A stretch of 64,000 nucleotides of DNA from Nelumbo lutea. Its lineage: Eukaryota > Streptophyta > Magnoliopsida > Proteales > Nelumbonaceae. The notes under the pieces are model-generated. The model had not been told where the DNA came from. It saw only the letters and a list, made by a program, of their open reading frames with translations, and searched no databases. This document shows, in pieces, positions 11,501 through 23,500 of this stretch (position 1 is its first letter; each line of letters starts with the position of its first letter). The position numbers and the translations under genes were made by a program. Location of the stretch: assembly GCA_022828595.1 (NCBI GenBank), contig JAKGHH010000002.1:71396383-71460382 (forward strand). The letters run 5' to 3'.

Positions 11501-14500
11501 GAACCTACAAGAGGATCCACCAGCATTTCTATTGGGCTGAAATGTGACACAGTTCTGGAGGTGTTCAGTCTGTCAACACTACAAATATGACACTCAAACA
11601 CTAGTTGGGCTTTTACAACCATTGCCCATTCCAACCCAAGTGTGGGATGACATTAATTTAGACTTTGTTATTGGGCTGCTAGTCTCAGCAGGAAAGTCTG
11701 TCGTCTTAGTGGTTATGGACAAACCCTCTAAATACAGCCACTTCATTGCATTACCCCACCCATATACAATGGCTGAGGTGGCTTGGGTTTGAGTCCAAGA
11801 AGTGGCTTGACTCCATGGGACCCCACAGTCCATACTTTCAGATCGGGATGCAACTTTCATGAGTAAATTTTGGGCCAAATTCTTCAGGGTCCAAGGCACA
11901 TCTCTTTAACATTCAACCAATTACCACCCTTTCCAATGGGTCAAATGGTTACCTTTGATCAAGTATTGATATAATACCCACATTTCACATCTCTATGGGA
12001 ATAAGCCCCCTCAAGGAGTTATATGGAAGGGATCCTCCCTCATTGCTGCCATATGAGAGGGGATCCATCCTTAATGAGGTTGAAGAACAGCTAATAAACC
12101 AGGAAGAGATCATTCAGTCCCTCAAGGCCCATTTGCACCAGACTCAGCAATTGATGAAGGCAAGATATGATAAGAAGCACCAGCTGGTTGAGTTCAAGGT
12201 TGGAGAATCTGTTTACCTCAAGCTTCAGCCTTACATGCAGCATTTGTGGCCCGGAGAGTCTAAAAAATGGTGGCCCCTCAATTCTAATGGCCCTTATACA
12301 ATCCTCAAGCACATTGGCGCGATTGCATACAGATTGGACCTACCAATCACTATCCGGTTGCACCCTGTGTTTCACCTTAGTTTGCTAAAGCAGAATCTGA
12401 ACCCAGCTATTCCTATCAGTTCACTCTTGCCTGAGTTCAATGATGAAGGAGAGCTCTGGGCTGAACCTCAAGAGGTAATTGGCTGGCGATGGGTCAAGGT
12501 AGGTAAACACCTCACTAAGCAAATTAAGGTAACCTGGACTCATCTACCCAGAGAAGAAGCCACCTGGGAGGATTACCCCACTCTGAAGCAATAATTTCCT
12601 AACCTCAACCTTGAGGACAAGGTTGGTTCCAAGGAGGGGGAGCTAATAGGATCCCAAGCCCACCAGCCCAGGCCCACCCATCAAGTTCTTATACGTCAGA
12701 AAGACATGTCACCTACACCAGCCTTGAGCTCATGCTCTCTATGTGAATAAGAGGTAAAAGAAGTTATTTTTTTTGTAATAAATAAAAATAAAACTTTTAT
12801 TAAAAAAGAGCAGGAGAGAGACAGAGAGCAAAGAGAATACACAAGCAGGTGACAAGATATCACCCCCCAAATAACAGCCAAGGCCCACTGGAACACAACC
12901 CCTCAACCCTAGAATTTAATTACAGAATATTAGGACCCAAACCCTTTAAATAGACCAGCAAAGCAAAGCAAGACCCTGAACCTAGATAAGACCCAAAACC
13001 TTTAATAGGCCCTGCCCCAAAATAGCCCTTAAACTAATATAGTCCTCAGGAACCTTCCACAGATCTTTCTTCACTCACCGAATACCTTTCCTCCATTTCC
13101 TTGAACAGCCTCTTTGTCATCCCCACCTAAAGCCTTGTTCACTTGAACTGCATTTTCCACTACCTTGTCCATATCTCTACCTTTCTAACTCTGTCCATCT
13201 TCCTCTAAGACCTCCTTTTTCCCAGTTAACTTCTCTTCGTCTATGTTTTTTCCCCTAAACCAACTTCCTTTCACCTTTCTTTGTACGAGTCTTTCTAAAT
13301 GGTCTATATGGGGTCGTCACACTTTCCCCTAAACCAACTTCCTTGTCATGGGTGCTACTTCTGGCACTATTCTTTTGTTTAGTCTTCACAATCTCTCTCT
13401 TATATGTTCTCTTGAATTTACTACAAGGGCCATCCCCAAAAATTCCTTCCTTCAGCCAATGGAACACTTTCTCAACCCAACCTCAAAACTCAAGGATCTG
13501 AAGTTTCTTTCTAACAAGCTTTTCTCTTTTTCTTCCTAAATTCACTCCTAATTTTCCAATAATAACATGTGTGATAGTGGGGTGATCTGGTGAAAATCCT
13601 TGTCCTAGTGAACACTTTCCCTCTTTTGCCATCTTTAGTTCACTGGCAGCAGAAGTCACAAGTTCACAACTAAATTTTTCAAGATAGAATTCGTTTTTAC
13701 CTTATTCATTAGAGTAAAGCTCTCCTGGTTTTCCTCCCTAAAGTTGTTTACAAGTTCCTGCCCTAATTGCTTCTCTTGCTCTGTCTTGTTGTTCTGTGTA
13801 TCCAACAGCAGCTCTCCTATAGTATCTCTTGCTGAATCGCAACAGCTCACCTCAGTCGAAAAGCCAAGAGCTGGATTTTTGTTCAAGGGCTCCAAAGAAT
13901 CTAAATCACAGTCCTCCTTAGCCTGCCCCTGGTTCTCCATTGGGAGAGAATCTTCTCCGGCAATACCCAAGCTACTCAAATCACCACACCTAGTGAAAGC
14001 CACCTTCATTCCTTTAAGCTTTGAAGAGAGGGACTTTTTGAAATCTACAGACCTCCTTTTCAGCGTCAAAGACAACCTTTTTTCTCTTTCCACCCAAGGT
14101 TCTGCTTAAGTCTTCTCCACTGCGGGCTTGCTCTCGCAGAAAGAATAAAAGAAGATGAAGGAAGACCCGAATAAAGGTCCATCAACCTGCACACACACCT
14201 CCCTCTCACGTGTTTACTGTTTATTTAAAGTACCAAGTGGCTCGGTCACCTTTTTGGCCTTATCAAGCCCACCAACAAGTGGCCCACCTCTTGATTCATT
14301 CAGTCCATTTCATTATCTAGGACAAGCAAGACCAATTTCAATATTACCGACTCAGCAGCTCAATGCCCACTGACCCAATGGAGCTCACTCAAGTTAAGGC
14401 TTCCCTTACTGGTTCAATAGAACCTGGCTCAACAGTGCTAGACACCTAGACCGCGGGTGGCTCCAACTCTAAACTAGGCATTAAATGCTCCATCTCAACA

Positions 14501-17500
14501 GACAAACGTGACTTGGGGTTGGGCTCTTCGCCTACCTTGTAGCTGAGAGTCTGTGAACAAACATGCAACCTCTGCAACCCTTTCTAAGGCTCTCCCTCCC
14601 TCTTTTTCACCGCCTGGTCCAATCTTCTCCTTTGAAGGAAACTTCTCAGAAATTCTAAAAAGGTCCAGTTCTGCTTTGCCACGTAGCCAGTCGTCTTCAA
14701 TCTCTCGATCTTCCGTTCTTCTAGCCTTCTTCCAAAGGTTTGCTTCAATGCAAGTTGCAAGCCATACTAAATAAAAGTGATTATTGGTCTGGATTTCCAC
14801 CAACCTAGCTATGTCTTCTGGCTTCATACCATTGAAAAAGTATAGCTGCTAAATGTAGATCGAATGTAAAGACTCCCACTAGTTTCCCTCCACAAATTGA
14901 GGAGATGGATGAGAAAACATCTTGTTTCCAAAGACGGAAAGGAAGCCCGGCAATTCTAACAGTGACACGCACCATCTTCAATACACAGAGGCTTTGCATT
15001 GGATAGGGGGGACCAACTCGAAATCAAAATACTACCATAAGACGACCGTAGATTTACAGATCCCAGATCCAACTCTTCTTCAGCCAAACCAATGAGAGCT
15101 TTACGATTTTCAAAAGGTGTGAAGATCATTGTTCCCTTTAGTTTTAACCCTCTACTTACCACCTCTGCAATCTTCCTCTAGTCTGGAACCCCTTGCTCTA
15201 CTTTGGCTACCAGCATCTTAGACAGGTCTTTTTTCCTTCTTGGACCCTCAAGAAGGTAAGGTAATTTTTGAAAAAGGTAAGGTAAAATTGGCATATCGAA
15301 TAATTTCTTGTCCATCAGTTGGTATGTTGAATAATTTACACATGGCAGTTGTACCCATCGTAGTGGCTGACATGGCAGAATTCAGCAGCCACATGTCATG
15401 TCAGATTAACCATGTGGGCATTTGCGTTGATCACATGCAATGTTTTGGAACCCGACCCAAAGGCTTTAGGCAATGGAGAATCCATAAGATAATGGGAACT
15501 CCACTAGAGCTGAGGTGACTAGAGGTTATAAGAGTATCAAGAAGTGACTAGAGATGGTCAGTGGTTGTATGCTAGAGCCAGCAAAGGTCACTCAGGAACT
15601 TAAGCACATATCAAGTCTAAGGGAATAAAGATCATTGGCAGCCAGAATGATTTGCTTTTTTTGTGCAGATGGATTCCTAGATCTCCAAACTCCTTAGCAT
15701 ATCATATAGCAAAGATATAGTTGGAAAGAGTTATGCCTTCCAGGCCAATCTTTTTGTGGTTATTGTTGTTCATCCAATTTGGGTTTTCTCCTCCTCTGGT
15801 GCACTGTTTACCTCCATTTAACAAAGAAGATTATATATGGGCAATGGAGAAGCCATAAGATAATGGGAACTCCACTAGAGCTGAGGTGACTAGAGGTTAT
15901 AAGAGTATCAAGAAGTGACTAGAGGTGGTCAGTGGTTGTACGCTAGAGCCAGCAAAGGTCACTCAGGAACTTAAGCACATACCAAGTCTAAGGGAATAAA
16001 GATCATTGGCAGCCAGAATGATTTGCTTTTTTGGTGCAGATGGATTCCTAGATCTCCAAACTCAGCATATCATATAGCAAAGATATAGTTCAAAAGAGTT
16101 ATGCCTTCCAGGCCAATCTTTTTGTGGTTATTGTTGTTCATCCAATTTGGGTTTTCTCCTCCTCTGGTGCACTGTTTACCTCCATTTAACAAAGAAGATT
16201 ATATATTTTTTCCTTCAACTGTTCTTTTATTTCATGCCAACGGGAAAAGAACTAATCTTTCTGTTGTGCAGATGTCTTGTACTTTAAGGATATAATATAA
16301 ACACTTAGTGAGAACAGGTTCCCCAAGGCCAAAACAAAGGTGAAATTTGACATACACCTTTCATGCAGAGGTACTTTTGTGATCTTATTTAACACCTACA
16401 TTGAAATTGAAGTGCATTTTGCAGGGGTTCATCTGTGGGCATAGACAACCCTTGTCAAACGACATTAAGTCTTCTTGTGTGTGCACAAGCATGTGTGTTT
16501 TCTTGCATTATGATTTACTCTGGTTTTGATTTTACACTTTCACGCTGCATATCCAATAAAAGCAAAAAGAAGTTGTCAAATGCAGAGGCCCATTATAACA
16601 AAAAGAAAAGCATGTTCCTGCTAAAAGATTATCTAGAGGCACTTGAAATTTTATACTTCCTGAATTAGTAGAGGGGTTAACCACATACCATTAGTGTGAC
16701 TCACTCCAAGAGCAAGAAGCACTTCCAAGTTTGTTGGATCTACCTCCTGTGCACGCATCATTGATGCAATAGCCTGCAACAAGAGGAATTTTACTCATCA
16801 CAAAAGGGGAATGTACAAGTAACAGTTCAAACAATCATAATAATAAGATCTTGAAAAGATTGAGCTAGTACATCAAATAGTCATTCGCCAATATAAGAAT
16901 GCTGACATTGAAAATACGGGTGAAACTAGGTTACCGAATTTGACAATTTTCCACTGCATTTGGGCCAAGGACGCCAGGCCCTTTCAAAATTTAACAAAGG
17001 TACAAATCAAGCCCACCCAAGTTGCATCCCAAATTGAAATAAAATCTTTATGCAATAGTGTAACCATACTAGAGAAAAGGGAGGGAGGGGAACAAAGTAT
17101 CTTACAAGGCTGAGATAAAAGTAGGAGCAGAATAACATTATAGTAGGCTAAAGTGAGGTTACAAATCCAAAAAGCTGTTACAGTGATATAGGTGCTGTTC
17201 TAAATATAGCTTAAGGTCTGGAAAATAGCATAACCTGTTGATCATCATCATTTTCTGCATGTGCTATTCCAAGTAACCTCCAACCTTCTGCATTATCAGG
17301 GTTCTTTAAAACTTCAGCCTCTAATGCAAGAACAGCTTCACTCAAGAGGCCCTTACGAAACAGCTCCTGCCCTTCTTTCAATGGATTGGGATGGCCAACG
17401 TAAGGGTTCATGTCAGAAAATACATACACCCCCCTGGAATTATCTGACTGTTGTTTGGTAGCTATTTGTTCATTCAGGTACCTATTGTTCCAAGTCAAAT

Positions 17501-20500
17501 TAGTAAAACACAGGCAAAAAATAAAGGTCAATTCCTAAAGTAAAGACAAAACTAGAAATATCACCACATAACACTCAATTCCAGGGATAAAAAAACAATG
17601 TCAATACTACCATGTGAAACATAAAAGGCTATATTTATGAAATCCATATTCCTAAACTTTCCTCTTTTACTCTCAGTTTTCAAGGCAGCTACCAAGTTAG
17701 TAAAGAGAATTAAAAAGGTCATCAGGGACTTCCAAAATTCCCTATTAATTTTTTTTTTGTTACTAATATCACAAATTCATTAAACTGTTCAGCGACCTTT
17801 TTTTCCCTTCTTATTGTGTGATTCAGGATTTGGCCTTGGGGAAGACGATTGGTAGAGGATGTATGATGGGTGGACTCTACATGCTAGAGAATAAAGGTTG
17901 GTCTTGCAATCATAGAATCTAAGAGTCAGTCAAGTAAGAGTCAGGCCTATTTATGGCACAGTCAACTTGGCCATTTATCTTTCAAGTCCTTAAAAATTGT
18001 GTTTCCAGAGTTCTTTAAGTCAATGTCAGTGTCAGAGTTTATATGTCAAATTTGTCAATTGAGTAAGCATTGTAGAACTCATTTTTCTTCAAGGAATAAT
18101 AAACCTGAATTTCCTTTCCATTCTGATGTTTGGGGCCCTTGTACTTTACCATCTAAGAGTGGCTACAAGTATTTTATTACTTTTTTTTATTATTATTCCA
18201 GATACACATGGGTGTATCCCATGCGACCTAGGGATGAAGTACCAAAAATTATCCAACATTTCTAACGAATGATCTTCACCCAATTTCAAACTGAAACCCA
18301 AGCCTTCCAATCTGATAATGCCAAAGAATACTTTTATAATGACCTCACGAAGTTCATTGCTTTGCGTGGATCACTCCACCATAGCTTATGTGCCCAAACA
18401 CCCCAACAAAATGGTGTTGCTGAAAGAAAGAACCACCATCTTCTTGAGGTGGCTCGGGGGTTACTAATTCATATGAATGTCCCAAAAAGTTTTTGGCTTG
18501 AGGCTGTCCTTTGTGTTGCTTATCTCATTAATCGCATGCCCTCTCGATGGTCAGAGTGCAAAGCCCCACATCAGCTCATATTTCCCAAGGCTCCCTTTTT
18601 TCTATTCCTCCATGTGTATTTGGTTGTCGTTGTTTTGATCAAAACCTGTCACCCACCCATGGAAAATTGAATCCTCGTGCTATTCCTTGTATCTTCTTGG
18701 GGTACCCCACAACTCAGAAGGGGTACAGGTGCTTTGGTCCCGTCTCTCGAAAATACTATGTTTATATGGATGTCTCTTTCTTTGAGAGTGAGCCTTTCTT
18801 TCTAGTTTCTCCTCAGGGGGAGTATAGGAATGAGGAAAAACAAGTTCAACTCCCTCCTCTTTGTGATCCTCCTCCCTCCCATGTTTCCTTTCATCGTCAC
18901 AGGCCAACCGAGTTCAAGAGTTATGAAGCATCTAGAAGTTGTACCACCAATGCCATCAAATTCTCCAAAGGGTGTATCCTACCCAACCAGGTACCTTGAT
19001 TCCCATTGATGTTTCTGACCCTACTGCTATTGATACCTCCATTGCTAATGACCTTGACCTTCGTCTTGCACTACTAAACATCTCATTTCCCATTTTGTTT
19101 CCTATGAGAACATTTCACCTTCCTTTCTGGCCTTCCTTTCTTCCATTGACAAGGCTCCTATTTCTATGAATGTGGCACAAGTTCTGTTAGTACATGAATG
19201 GATAGATGCAATGAAGGAAGAAATTAATGCATTGCATAAAAATGGTACATAGAAATTGGTGGATCTTCCTATGGGGAAGGAACCATTTGGATGTAAATGG
19301 GTTTTTACAATAAAACATAGGGTTGATGGCACAGTGGAGTGGTATAAAGCTCATTTAGTGGCAAAAGGGTTTACACAAGTGTATGGAGTGGATTATGTAG
19401 AAATTTTGCATCGGTTGCTAAGATGAACTCCATTAAAGTCCTTTTCTCTTTAGTCACTATCCTTGATTGGGACCATCATCAACTAGATATCAAGAATGTA
19501 TTTCTAAATGGTGATCTTGAAGAGGAAGTTTACATGGTACAACCCCCTGGTTTCTAGGCTCAAGGTCATGAACATAAAGTGTGCAAGTTGAAGAAGTCAC
19601 TATATGGCCTGAAGCAATCACCAAGAGCCTGGTTCAGCAGGTTTCATGTAGTTGTTCAACAAAGAGGCTACAAGTAGTATCAATCTGATCAAACATTGTT
19701 TGTGGAAAGAGGGGAATGAAAAATTGCAGCCTTGATAGTGTATGTTGTCATGTTGATGATATAGTTATTACTGGTGATTGAAAAGATGAAATTCAAAAGT
19801 TGAAGGGATTTCTTGCTACTCAGTTTGAGGTAAAAGATCTAGGTCCTTTTAAGGTACTTTCTTGGAATTGAAGTTGCCCGCTCACGAAAGGGTATCTTCA
19901 TTTCCCAGAGAAAGTATGTCTTAGATCTGTTACAGGATACAAGAAAATTGGAAGTGAAACCTGTCGATTCTCCTATTGATCCTAATCACAAATTAGGTGA
20001 TTGTCAAGGTGAATTCATCAAGGATGTGAAGCAATTTCAGAGGCTTGTAGGAAGATTGCTATATCTATCTATGATTTGGCCAAACATTGCTTATGTAGTG
20101 GGTGTTCTTGGTCAATTCATGCATGCCCCTTAAAGTAGGCTAAGTGGCTGAAAGAATTCTCAAATATCTTAAGAAATTCTAGGTGCAGGTTTATTGTTCC
20201 AAAAGCATGAGCATTTGAAGGCTAAAGTGTATATCGATATAGATTGGGCAAGATCACTAAGTGATAGGAAGTCTACCAACAACTAATGTACCTTTGTGGG
20301 AGGGAACCTAGTCACATGGAGAAGCAAAAAGTAGAATGTGATGACTAGGTCTAGTACTGAAGCTGAATATAGGGAAATGTCTCATGGAGTGGCTGAAATT
20401 GTGGCTAAAAAATTTGTTGAGTGAGCTAGGATTTATAGTTGATGGACCTATGACTTTATACTGTTATAACAAAACAACCATAAACATTGTTGCTAACTCA

Positions 20501-23500
20501 GTGCTACATGATAGAACCAAGCACATTGAGATAGATAAACACTTTATCAGAGAAAAAGTTGTCAAAGGGGAAGTGTAGACCAAAATGCAGACATCTTCAC
20601 AAAAGGGCTACATCACTTGCGGCATAATGATTTATGTGACAAGTTGGGCATGATTGACATCTATGTCCCAACTTAAGGAGGAGTGTTAAAAGGTTGTTAG
20701 TATATTCAGTTTAGTACCGCAGGGGTACTAAATTTTCTCTCTTTTTATATGTTTATTTATGTTTTACCTAATATAAATAGTTAAATACTAAAGTTGGCAC
20801 CACCAGCTTTAATTTTTGTCTCTCAAATCTCTCCTCTCTTCTCTCTTCTCTTTTCCTCTTCTCGACAATAGGTTGCACCTTCGGACTATTCCTCTTGTAC
20901 TTCTACACTTGGCTCCATAGTGAAACCAAGGTCCCACATACAAACACCCTGATCTTGTGCCTAACTTGATCGTAAATCTTGCTCTTTTCCAGCCACAAGG
21001 GAAGCTTCCTCACCAACAGAATTAGAAGCACCAAGCCTTAACTCCTTTCGACTTTGAAGAATCAGTTCTTGAGGGATCTCCAAAAGGAAGTTCTATACCC
21101 AAAGTTTTGTCCTCCAACAACTTACAGGCTTTTGTGGAATCGATACTTCCAATACTCAACAGCTGTTCCACTTCTACATCCTTCTCCTCATGTGGGTCCT
21201 CCCAATCACTATCAATGTTTGAAACTTCCCTTACCGTCCTGTAGAACTTTCGATTTGTTTGTCAGGGTCATGGCATTCTCCCCCACCACAGGCTTCCGAA
21301 CCAATTTGAATCTGGCAGGATTACAACAAAGAGATTTGCAGCATTTCTTTGAATTAGCCTTCTTAGAGCCCTATAACTTCAGTAAAAAGTCCACCCAAGG
21401 GTGAAGCTGACGAGAATGTTTCCAGTATCAGCCCCTTTCTTGGCATGGAATAGCCTTTACTTGGCAATTTGGAAAAACTAAGCACACAGTATATCGACCC
21501 CTGATTTGGTTTTTGATACTAACCATCTAACCATGCATGTGATCCTACTCTTGTCATGCCTGCAGGTGAGACCAGTTCCCAGCAAATTGCCGCCAGTCCT
21601 AAATCGTTGGAGAACACGTGTTGGGAAAAATGGATAAGGTGGGGATGAACCAAAGAGTAAGAGGATTTGGAGACTAGTGTTGGATTCGTTAAGTGGACTA
21701 ATGGAGGCAAAGATGCAGAATAGATCAAATGAGGACTTGGAGGAAAACATCACAAACTAGGGCAGGGTAAGGACAGACAAAGAAAATCTTGATGAGGAGT
21801 GTTAAGGAAAAGAAACTCAGTAAGAGGAGTGGAGTAGAAAGACTTAGGAGTGATGTTGAGCATGATAAGGGTGGCAGTGTAAGAAAGGAAAAAAAGAGGC
21901 AAAAGTGAGTGAGGTGAAATAATTACTCTCAAAAAGGCTTTCACGTGAAGATAGTTAGCTGGAATGTAGGAGGATTGGGGAGAGAAAGAAAAGGAAGGGC
22001 AATAAGGGTTGTGCTTAGAAAGGAAAATCCATGGTTATGATACAAGAAATGAAACTGTCCGAAGTGGATAGAAGATGGCTAAAAGTATTTAGTAACAAGA
22101 CGAATAAGTTGGGCTTTTACACAATCTTGGGAGCATTAGGTGGTATCCTAACTTTGTAGAAAAATGAGGAAATGGAATACTTGGAGGAGCTGAATGGAAA
22201 ATTTTTAGTGTCAACCGAACTGAAAAGGAGAGAGATGGGTTACAGTGGGAGGAACTAGCAGACACTAGAGGCTTTTGAGTTGAGAGATTTGATCTTGTTT
22301 TTTTTTTTTTTTATTTTTTGGGTGGGGGCTGGGGGGTTGCTTCGATGTAATTAGATTTTCCCATGAGTCAAATAGACCCAACCATACTTTTTTTTTCTAA
22401 TAAGTGACCCAACCATATTATGACGGTATGACCATGAGTACGAGGTAGTTAAACCAGTTAATAGAGGCTTTTGAGTTGAGAGATTTGATCTTGTTGCAAG
22501 CCAGATTCACTTGACCAACTTTTCAGTTTGAACCCCTTTGTTCTAAGTTGGATAGATTCTTTGTTCTCCTCAAAGTGGGAGAATAACTGGAGGGTAGTGG
22601 TAGCTAGAGCCTTACCCAGACGCACTCTGGACCATTGCCCTATTAGCCTAGCCCAAGAAAGGACAGGAGGTGGACCCTCACCTTTTAGGTTTGAAAACAT
22701 GTGGCTTCTCCACCCAAGGTTTGTGAGAGAAGTGCAAGACTGGTAGCTAGAGAGTAAAGTGGAGTACAGGTAGAAGGGGTACAGGTTGTAATGTTGTATT
22801 TACTGAGTGGGCTTAACTGTTGGGACTATCGAGATATGTGTCATTCCTCCTGCCACTACTCTGCTTCTTCCATTTTCCAGAAGTGGAAAACTCTATGCCA
22901 AGGCAAAACTATGCATCGAGTCTCCTTGGAGGGTAACAAACTCTTCAAAGTTTGTTGAAAACTCTTCTAACTAGTTATGCTCGCTTCCTCCAGAATACAA
23001 ATGCTGTGCATTTTGCCTGTACCTTCCCACCAACTCAACTTGATAAATCTCCCCCAACTATTTCAGTGGATTTGGAGAAGAAACACCCTACCGTTTTCCA
23101 CTTGTTTTCATGATTCTGCCAATCCACCGTCTAACTCGCCTCTTCTTAGATTCAACCTCAACCAAGCTCCTCTTCCTTGCATTGTTATCACTAGGTCTTC
23201 GAAACGGTTTGAATGCTTGAAATCAAACCTGAAGGTTTTGGATCCTATTGCTATCAACTGGCGTCCCATTTTTTCTTTGACTCATCCTAATTTTCCTCGA
23301 CTCATCCCATAGCATTAAAATTATTCTTAGGAAGTGTGAGCAATTATTGTGTTCACTCTGCAAATTTTTACCTTTTATTGCTGTGTGTAGACTAGTAATG
23401 ATTTATTAATTTTAAAATAAACAAAAGATATTTTTTTTCAAATACTTGAAGCCTTAGTTCTTGCAGATCTCAAATAGCAAAATTTCCATTAAAGAAGAAA

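Noticed and set aside
13656..14093. A 145-codon minus-strand frame as a nuclear protein
   Set aside because: Lies in frame order between LINE ORF1 pieces and an A-rich tail; better explained as LINE sequence.
15240..15518. A 92-codon plus-strand frame as a small gene
   Set aside because: No recognised domain, no splice context, and it overlaps the start of a tandem duplication.
22977..23312. A 111-codon frame in intron 8 as a gene
   Set aside because: No homology recognised and no supporting signals; left unassigned.
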